A stretch of DNA of 64,000 nucleotides. It comes from Deltaproteobacteria bacterium. GTDB lineage: Bacteria; Desulfobacterota; Binatia; Binatales; Binataceae. The translations under genes and the position numbers were made by a program. The DNA lies in NCBI GenBank assembly GCA_021780755.1, contig JAJXYF010000026.1, forward strand, positions 117,356 through 181,355. The letters run 5' to 3'. The notes beneath the pieces are model-generated. The model was not told the origin of the DNA, made no database searches, and saw nothing but the letters and a program-made list of their open reading frames with translations. Positions 9,044 through 17,248 of the stretch are shown here, piece by piece (the stretch's first letter is position 1; every line of letters starts with the position of its first letter).

Positions 9044-9380
9044 TTGAGCGGTACGCGCTCCCGCGCGTCTATTCTCTACTAACTGCAAAGCGCGCGAGGC
9101 GGTTGTCGCGAGCGCAGCCCTCCGGGTTTAAGACGCACGGGTGGCCATCGGGCAGGCCTTCGGCTAAAGAGACTCTCGGTCCACGGCCCGGCTATTTCGC
9201 CGTTGAGTCCTGCTGCGAGTCGTGAGAGAAGCCCGCTCATCGCGGGATAGAGCACGTTGCTCGCGTCCGTGGTTTTGCGCGGTGGCTCCGCGCTGCCTTC
9301 GCATGGATTCACGCCGCTGCCCTCCTAACACCTCTCCTTGTCCAGGGAGAGGTGTTGGATGGAGACCGTAGGCGAACGGT
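9044..9380. other. intergenic region, no gene seen
   Basis: About 340 bp between the convergent 8243-9043 gene and glpX. Apart from a stem-loop at 9327-9356 nothing recognisable is visible. Confidence 0.5.
9327..9356. repeat. stem-loop just after glpX
   Basis: AACACCTCTCC and GGAGAGGTGTT pair perfectly around an 8-nt loop, 25 bp past the glpX stop. It may end glpX transcription or that of the convergent gene, but there is no U-tract in either direction, so it is called as a stem-loop only. Confidence 0.5.
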
Positions 9381-10334
9381 CTAATACTCGGGTTTGAAGT
9401 CGAAGTGATGGATCGCTTCGATGAAGCGGATGGTGCGGGTCTTCGAGCGCATCACGACGCTGTTGGTCATCGCGCCGCCCGAGAAAAAGCGCACGCCGCG
9501 CAGGTAGTCGCCGGTGGTGACGCCGGTCGCCGCGAACATCACGTTGTCGCCGGCCATCTCCTCGAGCATGAACTTGCGCCGCAGGTCGAGAATACCCGCG
9601 GCGAGGCAGGACTCGGCTTCGCGGTCATTGCGCGGCGCAAAGCGGCATTGCATGTCGCCGCCGGCCGAGCGAATGGCGGCCGCCGCGAGCACCCCCTGAT
9701 GGGCCCCGCCGACCCCAATCAGCAAGTCCACTTCGCCCTCGGGGCGGGTCGTCGCGATACCGGCGGAAAGGTCGCCGGCGGTGAGCAGCTTGATTCCGGC
9801 GCCCGCGCGCCTGACCTCGGCGATCAACTTTTCATGGCGGGGGCGGTCGAGAATCGCGACCTTCAAGTCCTCGACGTAAACCTTCTTGGCCTCGGCCAGC
9901 GCCTTCAAGTTGTCGGACGGGGACTTGTCGAGATCGATGATGCCGCGGCCCTGTGGACCGCAGGCGATCTTGTCCATGTAGGTGTCGGGGCAGCGCAGGA
10001 TCTTGCCGCGTTCGGCCAGGGCCACGCAGGAGAGCGCGTTGGGACCTCCGGTCGCGCAGATCAGCGAGCCTTCGAGGCCGTCGAGCGCGACATCGACCTC
10101 AGTGCCGGCGCCGGTGCCGACGATCTCGCCCGCGTACAGCAGGTCGGTCGCGCCCTGATCGCCCTCGCCCACCACGATCTTGCCGTCCATCGCGATCGAG
10201 TTGAGCGTGTTGCGCATCGCCTCGGCAGCGACGCGGTCGGCCATCTGCTCGTCGCCCTTGCCGATAAAACGGGCGGCGGCGAGTGCCGCGGCTTCGGTCG
10301 CACGAACTACTTCGAGAGCAAGATTACGCTCCAT
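9381..10334 (-). CDS. glpX: GlpX-type fructose-1,6-bisphosphatase with altered active site
   Basis: A 317-residue class II fructose-1,6-bisphosphatase homologue that aligns with E. coli GlpX without gaps through residue 213. The family enzyme removes the 1-phosphate in gluconeogenesis using Mn2+ or Mg2+. Metal ligands D33, E57, D85 and E88 are kept. Three functional positions differ: D61 is Gly, T90 is Ser, and metal ligand E213 is Gln (GGAHQGV instead of GGAPEGV). DP in the DPxEGT motif is DG. The fold is clear, but FBPase activity is doubtful. The gene lies 64 bp after apgM on the same strand. Confidence 0.88.
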   Translation of the reverse strand: MERNLALEVVRATEAAALAAARFIGKGDEQMADRVAAEAMRNTLNSIAMDGKIVVGEGDQGATDLLYAGEIVGTGAGTEVDVALDGLEGSLICATGGPNALSCVALAERGKILRCPDTYMDKIACGPQGRGIIDLDKSPSDNLKALAEAKKVYVEDLKVAILDRPRHEKLIAEVRRAGAGIKLLTAGDLSAGIATTRPEGEVDLLIGVGGAHQGVLAAAAIRSAGGDMQCRFAPRNDREAESCLAAGILDLRRKFMLEEMAGDNVMFAATGVTTGDYLRGVRFFSGGAMTNSVVMRSKTRTIRFIEAIHHFDFKPEY

Positions 10335-10398
10335 CGCGGCGCTCCTTACAAGTTGTCGATCAGGTCAAAGCCGGAACCGATAGAGACTCGCTACCGAC

Positions 10399-11625
10399 TC
10401 AGTTGGAAGCCAAGGCGGCGCCGAACAGCGACTCGATCAGCCGATATCCCTGGTTGAGGAGCAACCCGGTGCTGCCACCTTCCGCCTCGGTATATCGTCG
10501 CGCGGCGCCAAGGCTGGCAACGGCGGATTTGCCGCCTTTGAGAATAGCGAACGGCACCGCCTCATTCGAGTGCGTCTTGAGTTTCGAGGGCGTCGCATGA
10601 TCGGGCATCAGCAGCAGCGCCCATTCGCCGAACGAAGGCAACTCGGCGAGCATCGGGCCGAGGATCAATTCGTCGATCCGCTCGATCGCTTCGACCTTGT
10701 AATCGGCGCGGCCCATGTGGCCGGCCTCGTCGGGCGCTTCGATATGGAGCAGAAGGAAGTCGCGCCGCTTGAGCGAGTCGAGTCCGTAGCGCGCCTTGGC
10801 GGCGTAGTCAGTATCGAGGAAGCCGGTCGCGCCGGGGACGGTAATCACGTCGAGACCAGCGAGCCGGCCAAGGCCATTGACCAGATCGACCGCGGAGATG
10901 ACCGAGCCGTCCACGTTGAAGCGGTCCTTGAGGGTCGGCACGGCGGGACGCTTGCCCTGCCCCCAGAACCACGCGGCGGTGGCGGCGGTCTTGCCCGCGG
11001 CGCGGCGGGTCTGGTTCACCGGATGGTCGCGCATGATCTCGTCCGCGCGGCGCATAATCGCGGACAGGCGATCGGCGCCCTCGCCCTGGGGGAGATGCGG
11101 ACGAATTGGCTTGCCGGTTATATCGTGCGGGGGCGTTAGTTTGGTGCCAGTGAGGCCGTGACGCCAGACCATCAGATGGCGGTAGCTGACGCCGTTGAAG
11201 AACTCGATGCCGTCGCCGGCCAGTTCGCGGCGGATATCGTCCACGATGCGCGCTGCCTCCTCGCTGGTGATGTGGCCGGACGTGAAGTCGTGCATGAGCA
11301 TCGCGCCGCTGGAGTCGGGCTCGAGCGAGACCAGGTTCATGCGAAAGACGACGTCGTCCGGGGCGAGCGCGATGCCCAGGCTGGCCGCCTCGATGGGCGC
11401 GCGGCCGGTGTGGTAGCGAGCGGGGTTGTAGCCAAGCATCGTCATCGTGCCGACGTCGCTGCCGGGCGGCATGCCGGCGGGAATGGTCGCGACGAGGCCG
11501 AGTTCGCCCCGCGTCGCGATGAGGTCCATGTTGGGCTTGCGGGCGGCTTCGAGCGGGGTCTTGCCACCGAGTTCGTCGCAGGGCCAATCGGCCATGCCGT
11601 CGCCGTGGATGATGACGTACTTCAA
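10399..11625 (-). CDS. apgM: cofactor-independent phosphoglycerate mutase, archaeal type
   Basis: A 408-residue member of the alkaline-phosphatase superfamily of the ApgM branch, interconverting 3- and 2-phosphoglycerate with a phosphoserine intermediate and divalent metals. The start MKYVIIHGDGMAD carries the first metal Asp; GSDVGTMTMLGYNP supplies the nucleophile region; HIEAPDEAGHMG and LMPDHATPSKLKTHS hold the other His/Asp ligands. It sits between glpX and thrC on the same strand. In some bacteria ApgM-like proteins occur next to threonine genes and may act as phosphoserine or homoserine kinase-like enzymes, so a role in threonine synthesis is possible, more so because a separate GpmI is present at 22572-24101 and no homoserine kinase is seen here. 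Confidence 0.9.
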   Translation of the reverse strand: MKYVIIHGDGMADWPCDELGGKTPLEAARKPNMDLIATRGELGLVATIPAGMPPGSDVGTMTMLGYNPARYHTGRAPIEAASLGIALAPDDVVFRMNLVSLEPDSSGAMLMHDFTSGHITSEEAARIVDDIRRELAGDGIEFFNGVSYRHLMVWRHGLTGTKLTPPHDITGKPIRPHLPQGEGADRLSAIMRRADEIMRDHPVNQTRRAAGKTAATAAWFWGQGKRPAVPTLKDRFNVDGSVISAVDLVNGLGRLAGLDVITVPGATGFLDTDYAAKARYGLDSLKRRDFLLLHIEAPDEAGHMGRADYKVEAIERIDELILGPMLAELPSFGEWALLLMPDHATPSKLKTHSNEAVPFAILKGGKSAVASLGAARRYTEAEGGSTGLLLNQGYRLIESLFGAALASN

Positions 11626-11732
11626 GGTTCAATCTCCGCTTAATCTTGCACTTAAGGTTTAGCTTTCGGTTATTAAAGTGATCCCTGCATTTAAGAGGTC
11701 CGGTGGTCGCTGCGCCGAAACCGGCGGTGCCG

Positions 11733-12839
11733 TCAGTTGTCGAGAATCTTCAGGACCTTCGTGATGTCGGGCTCGACGACGATCGTATTGCTCAGGTTCT
11801 TCATCGCGGTGTCGGGATCCTTCAGGCCGTGACCAGTGAGCGTACAGACCACTATCGAACCCGGCTTGAGGCCGCCGCTCGCGCTGAACTTGAGCATCCC
11901 GGCGACGGAGGCCGCCGAGGCCGGTTCGGCGAAGACGCCGTGCGCGGCGATCAGCCGGTAGGCCGTAAGAATTTCGGAATCGGTGACCATATCGATGATG
12001 CCGCCGGACTCGTCGCGCGCCGCGGTCGCGCTGGTCCAGCTCGCGGGGTTGCCGATCTTGATGGCAGTCGCGACGGTGTGCGGATCGTCTATGGGATGGC
12101 CGACGACGATCGGCGCGGACTCCGCCGCCTGATAGCCCATCATCTTCGGCAATCGCTTCGATAGCCCGACCGATTTGTACTCGCGATAGCCGGCCCAATA
12201 GGCGGTGATATTGCCGGCGTTGCCGACCGGCAGAAATTGATGGGTGGGCGCTTCGCCCAACTGATCGCAAATCTCGAAGGCAGCGGTCTTCTGGCCCGCG
12301 ATACGGTCAGGATTAACGCTGTTGACCAGGCGGATGCGGAGCGGATCGCGTTCGGCGACGTCGCGCACGACCTTCAAGCAGATGTCGAAGTTGCCGATGA
12401 CCTCGACCACGCGCGCCCCGTGCATCAGGGATTGCGAGAGCTTGCCGAGGGCGACCGCGCCCTTGGGAATCAAAACATACGCTTGAAGTCCAGCGCGGCC
12501 CGCGTAGGCGGCGGCCGCCGCCGAGGTATTGCCGGTCGAGGCGCAAATCACGGCGCGGACGCCCTCGCCCAGTGCCTTGCTCATCGCCACCGTCATGCCC
12601 CGGTCCTTGAAGGAGCCGGTGGGGTTGGCGCCCTCAAACTTCAAGTAAACTTTTACGTTGCGGCCGACGCGGTCGGCGAGCGCGGGACTTTCGATGAGCG
12701 GGGTGTTGCCCTCGTTGAGAGTGACGACAGGAGTCTTGTCGGTGACGGGCAGGAAACGCCGGTAGTGCTCGATCAGCCCCGGCCATCGAGTGAGCCTCGC
12801 TCCCGCCGCTGTTGCCCCCACCTGTGTGCTATCAGCCAT
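11733..12839 (-). CDS. thrC: threonine synthase
   Basis: A 368-residue PLP enzyme converting O-phosphohomoserine to threonine. PLP-binding Lys lies in NPTGSFKDRGMT; the phosphate-binding loop is CASTGNTSAAAAAYAGRAG and GNAGNITAYW is the second conserved glycine-rich segment. It is the short form lacking the extended N-terminal domain, as in Bacillus and many deltaproteobacteria. It lies 5 bp downstream of hom and 107 bp upstream of apgM, giving the order hom-thrC-apgM. This supports a threonine operon. Confidence 0.96.
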   Translation of the reverse strand: MADSTQVGATAAGARLTRWPGLIEHYRRFLPVTDKTPVVTLNEGNTPLIESPALADRVGRNVKVYLKFEGANPTGSFKDRGMTVAMSKALGEGVRAVICASTGNTSAAAAAYAGRAGLQAYVLIPKGAVALGKLSQSLMHGARVVEVIGNFDICLKVVRDVAERDPLRIRLVNSVNPDRIAGQKTAAFEICDQLGEAPTHQFLPVGNAGNITAYWAGYREYKSVGLSKRLPKMMGYQAAESAPIVVGHPIDDPHTVATAIKIGNPASWTSATAARDESGGIIDMVTDSEILTAYRLIAAHGVFAEPASAASVAGMLKFSASGGLKPGSIVVCTLTGHGLKDPDTAMKNLSNTIVVEPDITKVLKILDN

Positions 12840-12844
12840 CGCGC

Positions 12845-14152
12845 TTAAAGACGCTCCTCGATCCGAATGAAGACCGGCGGCCGCTCGACCATCTTGAGCC
12901 GGCCGATAGTCGCCAGCGCGCGCTTCAGGTTTTTCTCGCGCGCCTCATGCGTGCGCATAATGACCGGCACGGTGGTCTCGACGCCGCGCCCCTTTTGAAT
13001 CACCGACACGATCGAAATTCCGTTGCGCCCGAGGATCGACGCGATCGCACCGAGCACACCGGGCTGATCGCGCGCGTCGAAGCGCAGATAGTATTCGCAT
13101 ATCACGTCGTCCATCGGCTTGACACGCGCGCGCTTAAGATGTGCGACCGGGTAGCCCAGCGCGTGCGCCCCGCCACGGGCGCCGGCGAGCCGATGGCGCG
13201 CGATTTCGAGAATGTCCGCCATCACGGCGGTCGCGGTGGGCATCTGGCCGGCCCCTTGGCCGAAATACATGCTGGAACCAAGCGCCTCGCCGTGTATGTA
13301 GATCGCGTTGAAGGCGCCGGCGACGCCGGCCAGCAGATGGCGCGCCGGGATCATGGTCGGATGGACGCGTGCCTCGATCGCGCCGTCGTCGTCCTTGGCG
13401 ATCGCGAGCAGCTTGATGGTGTAGCCGAGTTCGCGGGCGTAATCGATATCGGCGAGCGTCAATCGGCTGATGCCCTCGGTGTGAATCTGCGCGGGTTCGA
13501 GCAGGACGCCGAAGGCGAGCGTCACCAGCAGGCAGAGCTTGTGGGCGGCGTCGTGCCCCTCTATATCGACGGTGGGATCGGCCTCGGCCAGGCCGTCGCG
13601 CTGCGCCTGCTTGAGGGCGTCGGCGAACTCGGCGCCGCCGTCGGTCATCATACTGAGGATGGAATTGCAGGTGCCGTTAACGATGCCGTAAACGGCGCGC
13701 TGACGGTCGCCGGCCAGCGCCTCGCGCAGGGTGCGGATGATCGGGACGCCACCACCGACGCTCGCCTCGAAGCCGACCGCGAGGCTGGCCTTGACGGCGG
13801 CGCGGAAGATCTCGCCGCCGTGCGCCGCGAGTAACGCCTTGTTGGCCGTGACGACATCCTTGCCCGCGGCGAGCGCCTGCAGGATGAGGGTGCGCGCGGG
13901 TTCGTAGCCGCCGAATAGTTCGACGACGATATCGATATCCCCTCGGCCAATCAGCGCAGCGGCGTCGCGGGTAATCAGTCCTTTATCAATGCCGAGAGCG
14001 GGAATGGGTTTGAGACTACGGTCGGCGACGCCCGCCAACTCGAGCGGCACGCCGAGCTTGCGCTCGAACATCGCGGAGTTCTGGCGGAGTAGCCGCACGA
14101 CCCCTTCGCCGACGGTGCCGCATCCGAGCAGGGCGAGTCGAACCGATTTCAA
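12845..14152 (-). CDS. hom: homoserine dehydrogenase
   Basis: A 435-residue homoserine dehydrogenase, reducing aspartate semialdehyde to homoserine with NAD(P)H. The dinucleotide fold is at the N-terminus (LLGCGTVGEGVVRLL), the catalytic middle has VGGGVPIIRTLREAL, VNGTCNSIL and EADPTVDIEGHDAAHKL, and a C-terminal ACT domain (DQPGVLGAIASILGRNGISI) probably mediates feedback inhibition by threonine. It is the first gene of the threonine cluster. No aspartokinase is fused to it. The start ATG follows directly after a repeat-containing gap. Confidence 0.97.
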   Translation of the reverse strand: MKSVRLALLGCGTVGEGVVRLLRQNSAMFERKLGVPLELAGVADRSLKPIPALGIDKGLITRDAAALIGRGDIDIVVELFGGYEPARTLILQALAAGKDVVTANKALLAAHGGEIFRAAVKASLAVGFEASVGGGVPIIRTLREALAGDRQRAVYGIVNGTCNSILSMMTDGGAEFADALKQAQRDGLAEADPTVDIEGHDAAHKLCLLVTLAFGVLLEPAQIHTEGISRLTLADIDYARELGYTIKLLAIAKDDDGAIEARVHPTMIPARHLLAGVAGAFNAIYIHGEALGSSMYFGQGAGQMPTATAVMADILEIARHRLAGARGGAHALGYPVAHLKRARVKPMDDVICEYYLRFDARDQPGVLGAIASILGRNGISIVSVIQKGRGVETTVPVIMRTHEAREKNLKRALATIGRLKMVERPPVFIRIEERL

Positions 14153-14164
14153 GCGGAGGTCACC

Positions 14165-14275
14165 GGAGGCAATTCAATGGTTGAGAAAGGCAAACCTTAG
14201 CTTTTTTCTGAAACCTCAGCGAGGTTTCAGACTTCCCTTTCGTAAGATGCGGGCGTCGCCCTGAGAAAACTTCAT
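14165..14275 (+). repeat. dispersed palindromic repeat, copy 3
   Basis: The palindrome has 10-bp arms CTGAAACCTC (14208-14217) and GAGGTTTCAG (14221-14230) with a 3-nt loop, followed by ACTTCCC and then AGATGCGGGCGTCGCCCTGA and GAAAAC. A TTGAGAAAGGCAAACC segment precedes it. This is the most complete copy together with the one at 19672. Confidence 0.65.
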
Positions 14276-14377
14276 TAGTTGTTACCAGGTTGTTTGGATC
14301 AGCCGCCGAGTCCTTCAAGACCGCTTCCCACCTGACTTAGCGATCCATCGAGCATCCCGTGCGTGCAACCATAATGG

Positions 14378-14440
14378 GAAGTTTGAAACCTCGTGAGGTT
14401 TCGATGAGACAAAGGTTTTGCGTTCCTCGACCACTCTCCC
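14378..14440 (-). repeat. dispersed palindromic repeat, copy 4 (partial)
   Basis: Palindrome GAAACCTCGTGAGGTTTC at 14385-14402, identical to that of copy 2, with GGGAAGTTT before it (reverse of AAACTTCCC) and the proximal segment CAAAGGTTTTGCGTTCCTCG after it. The distal GCGGGCG part is missing. Confidence 0.6.
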
Positions 14441-14454
14441 CCTTCTTCGGGTGC

Positions 14455-15669
14455 TCAAGAGCCGGCGGCCACCGTGCGCGTGTGGCGGCCGGGGACTTCG
14501 GCGCGTGAGAGGGCGTGCCTGATGCCGCGAATTGCCTGGCGCGAGCGATGCTCGTTTTCGATCAGGGCGAAGCGGACGAAGCCGTCGCCATCGGCGCCGA
14601 AGCCGACGCCGGGCGAGACCGCGACCTTCGCCTCGCGCAGCAGGAACTTGGAGAATTCGAGTGAACCCATTTCGCGAAACGGCTCCGGAATCGGCGCCCA
14701 CACGAACATGGTGGCCTTGGGCTTCTCGACCGGCCAGCCCGAGCGATTGAGGCCGTCAACGAGGACGTTGCGGCGCTGCCGATACATCTCGACGATCTCG
14801 GTGACGCATTCCTGCGGCCCGTTGAGCGCCGCGATCGCCGCGACCTGCACCGGGGCGAACATGCCGTAGTCGAAGTACGATTTGAGCCGCCCGAGCGCCG
14901 CGATCATCTCGCGATTGCCGACGGCGAAGCCGACCCGCCATCCGGGCATGTTGTAGCTCTTGGAGAGCGTGAAAAATTCGACCGCGACGTCGCGCGCCCC
15001 GGGCACTTCCATGATCGAGGGGGCGCGATAGCCGTCGAAGCAGAGGTCGGCGTAGGCGAAATCGTGGACGACGAGGATGCCGTTGTCGCGCGCGAAATCG
15101 ACGATGCGCTGCATGAAGGCGAGGTTGACGATGGCGGTGGTCGGATTATGCGGGAAGTTGATGATGAGCAGCTTGGGACGCGGCCAGCAGCGGCTGACCA
15201 CGTTCATCATCTCGTCGAAAAATTCCTCGCCGTTGCGCACCGGCACGCCCTGCACCTGCGCACCCGCGATGACGCATCCGTACTGATGGATCGGATAGGT
15301 CGGAGTCGGTGCGAGCACGACGTCGCCCTGATCGAGAATCGCGAGCGCGAGGTGCGCGATACCCTCTTTCGAGCCGATGGTGACGATGGCCTCGGAGTCG
15401 GGGTCGAGTTCGACGCCGTGGCGCCGCTTGTACCAGTCGCAGATGGCGAGCCTGAGCTTATAGACGCCGCGCGAGACCGAGTAGCGATGGTTGGCGGGTT
15501 TCGAGGCCGCTTCGATCAGCTTGGCGACGATATGCGGCGGCGTCGCGTCGTCGGGATTACCCATGCCGAAGTCGATGATGTCTTCGCCTTCGCGGCGCGC
15601 CTTGAGGCAGAGGTCACCGATCGCGTTGAACACGTAGGGCGGTAGCCGTTTGATCCGGGGGAAATCCAT
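14455..15669 (-). CDS. AlaC-like PLP aminotransferase
   Basis: A 404-residue class I aminotransferase counted from the ATG before [13 protein letters not shown]; an ATG 51 bp upstream is possible but adds residues not typical of the family. NFPHNPT, the Asp/Tyr segment [12 protein letters not shown] and the PLP lysine in [13 protein letters not shown] are present, and the C-terminal substrate Arg is in [16 protein letters not shown]. The closest known types are AlaC alanine transaminase and related glutamate-linked aminotransferases. It precedes hom on the same strand with a repeat-filled gap of about 300 bp, so it may be a separate transcription unit in the same amino-acid cluster. Confidence 0.9.
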   Translation of the reverse strand: MDFPRIKRLPPYVFNAIGDLCLKARREGEDIIDFGMGNPDDATPPHIVAKLIEAASKPANHRYSVSRGVYKLRLAICDWYKRRHGVELDPDSEAIVTIGSKEGIAHLALAILDQGDVVLAPTPTYPIHQYGCVIAGAQVQGVPVRNGEEFFDEMMNVVSRCWPRPKLLIINFPHNPTTAIVNLAFMQRIVDFARDNGILVVHDFAYADLCFDGYRAPSIMEVPGARDVAVEFFTLSKSYNMPGWRVGFAVGNREMIAALGRLKSYFDYGMFAPVQVAAIAALNGPQECVTEIVEMYRQRRNVLVDGLNRSGWPVEKPKATMFVWAPIPEPFREMGSLEFSKFLLREAKVAVSPGVGFGADGDGFVRFALIENEHRSRQAIRGIRHALSRAEVPGRHTRTVAAGS

Positions 15670-15850
15670 CGTCGTCGCCAACCCATCCCCAACCCGCGCG
15701 CGGAGCGCCGATTGAATCATTTAATTTTTAACCGACACGGAGGCTTACCGCCAGTACCCACGCAGACAGGATGGGCGTGGTTCATCTCAAACCCTATGGC
15801 TGCCCTCAAATTGGCGTGACAGAACTTACCACTTTTGATCAGTGAGCCCA

Positions 15851-17176
15851 TCACCAATGGTCGGCGCCCAAGCCCGATCGGTGGGCGTCCGCGTCCGGCG
15901 ACGCCGGGCGCGGACGGATCAGCCAATAGCACGGCATCGCAAGGACGAAGATCGCCGCACAGACTTTCCACGTCCCGGGAATCCCCGCGACGTCGGCGTA
16001 GGCGCCGACCGACAACAGGCCGGTCGCCGCGCCCATCGTCGCGAAGGTGCTGTTGAATGACAGCAGGGTCGCGCGCTGGCTGGATTCGATCTGCTCGTTG
16101 AACCAGCTTTGCATCAGCGGCATCATCGCGCCGATCAGGATGTTCATCAGGAAGAACAGCGCCACAACGAGATTCGGCCGATGGGCCGCCGCGCCACCCG
16201 CATAGAAGGCTGCGCTGGCCGCCGCGATCAGGACGATGAGGCGCGTCGAGCGCGTCGATCCGTCCATCCGCATGCGCATCACGATTTCCGCGCCGACGAG
16301 CCGGCCGACCGTGAGCAGGCAATAGACCCATCCTACCACCCAGATGCCGCGGCCATAGCTGTCGTTGACGTACTGGGGCCATTCGAGCCAGTACGGCGCG
16401 GACGCGGCGAAGAAGATACCGTTGGCCAGACTGAGCATCAGGATGACGCGGCTGCGAAAGCCCAGGCGAAAGCCGCTGACGACGCGGTCGATCACCTGCG
16501 CGGGGATTTTCGCGAATTCGATATGGGTGCGGTGGCCCGCGCGCTCGCTCATCAGCATCGTGCCGACGATGGCGCTGATGCCGTAACCGGCCGCGCTCAT
16601 CAGCCACGGCCACGCGATGTTGACGTCGGCGACGTAGGTACCGATGAGCGCGGAGGTCATGAAGCCGACATTCATAAGCTGCGAGATGCGCGAGAACAGG
16701 CGGTCCTTGAGGCCGGCGAAGCCCGCGTCGTCGAGCGCGTCAACCCCCCACGCGTCGATCGCGCCGTTACAGAAGGTGGTGCCGATGCCGTCGATGGATT
16801 CGGCGACGAGAAAGATCGGGTAGGCATGGGCGAAGAAATAGACCATGAAGGCGGAGAGCCGCAGCAGGCATCCGAGGACGAAAGAGCGGCGGCGGCCGAG
16901 CGCGTCGGCAAACGCGCCGGTGGGCACGTCGGTCAGGAAGGTGACAGCGAAGTAGGTCGCGAGGACGCTGTTCATCTCGAACTGATTGAGGCCGCGCGCG
17001 CGGAGAAAGAGCGGATAGACGCCGAAGAGGAAGCCGTTGGCGAGCGAATAGACGGCCCACACCGTATAGTAGCGGCGCAGGATGTGGTTGACGGGATGAT
17101 TGATGGGCGGCGGCAATGCGCCGGTCGCCCCGACCGTCACGAGTTGATCGCCGCCTGTTCTCTGCGTGCCCGCCAT
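15851..17176 (-). CDS. MFS transporter
   Basis: A 441-residue integral membrane protein with about 12 hydrophobic segments. The loop between helices 2 and 3 has DVPTGAFADALGRRRSF, the classic major-facilitator signature. Substrate is unknown; this branch (with a soluble cytoplasmic tail rich in Pro and Asp) is often annotated as a multidrug or sugar permease without evidence. It is transcribed divergently from the AarF-like gene, with only about 70 bp between the starts, so the two may share a control region. Confidence 0.85.
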   Translation of the reverse strand: MAGTQRTGGDQLVTVGATGALPPPINHPVNHILRRYYTVWAVYSLANGFLFGVYPLFLRARGLNQFEMNSVLATYFAVTFLTDVPTGAFADALGRRRSFVLGCLLRLSAFMVYFFAHAYPIFLVAESIDGIGTTFCNGAIDAWGVDALDDAGFAGLKDRLFSRISQLMNVGFMTSALIGTYVADVNIAWPWLMSAAGYGISAIVGTMLMSERAGHRTHIEFAKIPAQVIDRVVSGFRLGFRSRVILMLSLANGIFFAASAPYWLEWPQYVNDSYGRGIWVVGWVYCLLTVGRLVGAEIVMRMRMDGSTRSTRLIVLIAAASAAFYAGGAAAHRPNLVVALFFLMNILIGAMMPLMQSWFNEQIESSQRATLLSFNSTFATMGAATGLLSVGAYADVAGIPGTWKVCAAIFVLAMPCYWLIRPRPASPDADAHRSGLGADHW

Positions 17177-17248
17177 GGTTTACACTTTCATCCGGATCGT
17201 GCTCATCGCGAGCGACCTCTGCTTGAGCGCACCGCGCGCATAACCGTC

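Larger units (their letters stand above)
14153..14454. other. intergenic region made mainly of two oppositely oriented repeat copies
   Basis: About 300 bp between hom and the upstream aminotransferase gene, with no gene. Two copies of the dispersed palindromic repeat fill most of it in inverted orientation. Confidence 0.6.

Noticed and set aside
16109..17248. N-terminal extension of the AarF-like frame
   Set aside because: It runs antisense through the MFS transporter, whose membrane segments and motif are clear, and gives Arg/Asp/Ala/Gln-rich sequence without family similarity. The real start must be after 17176.
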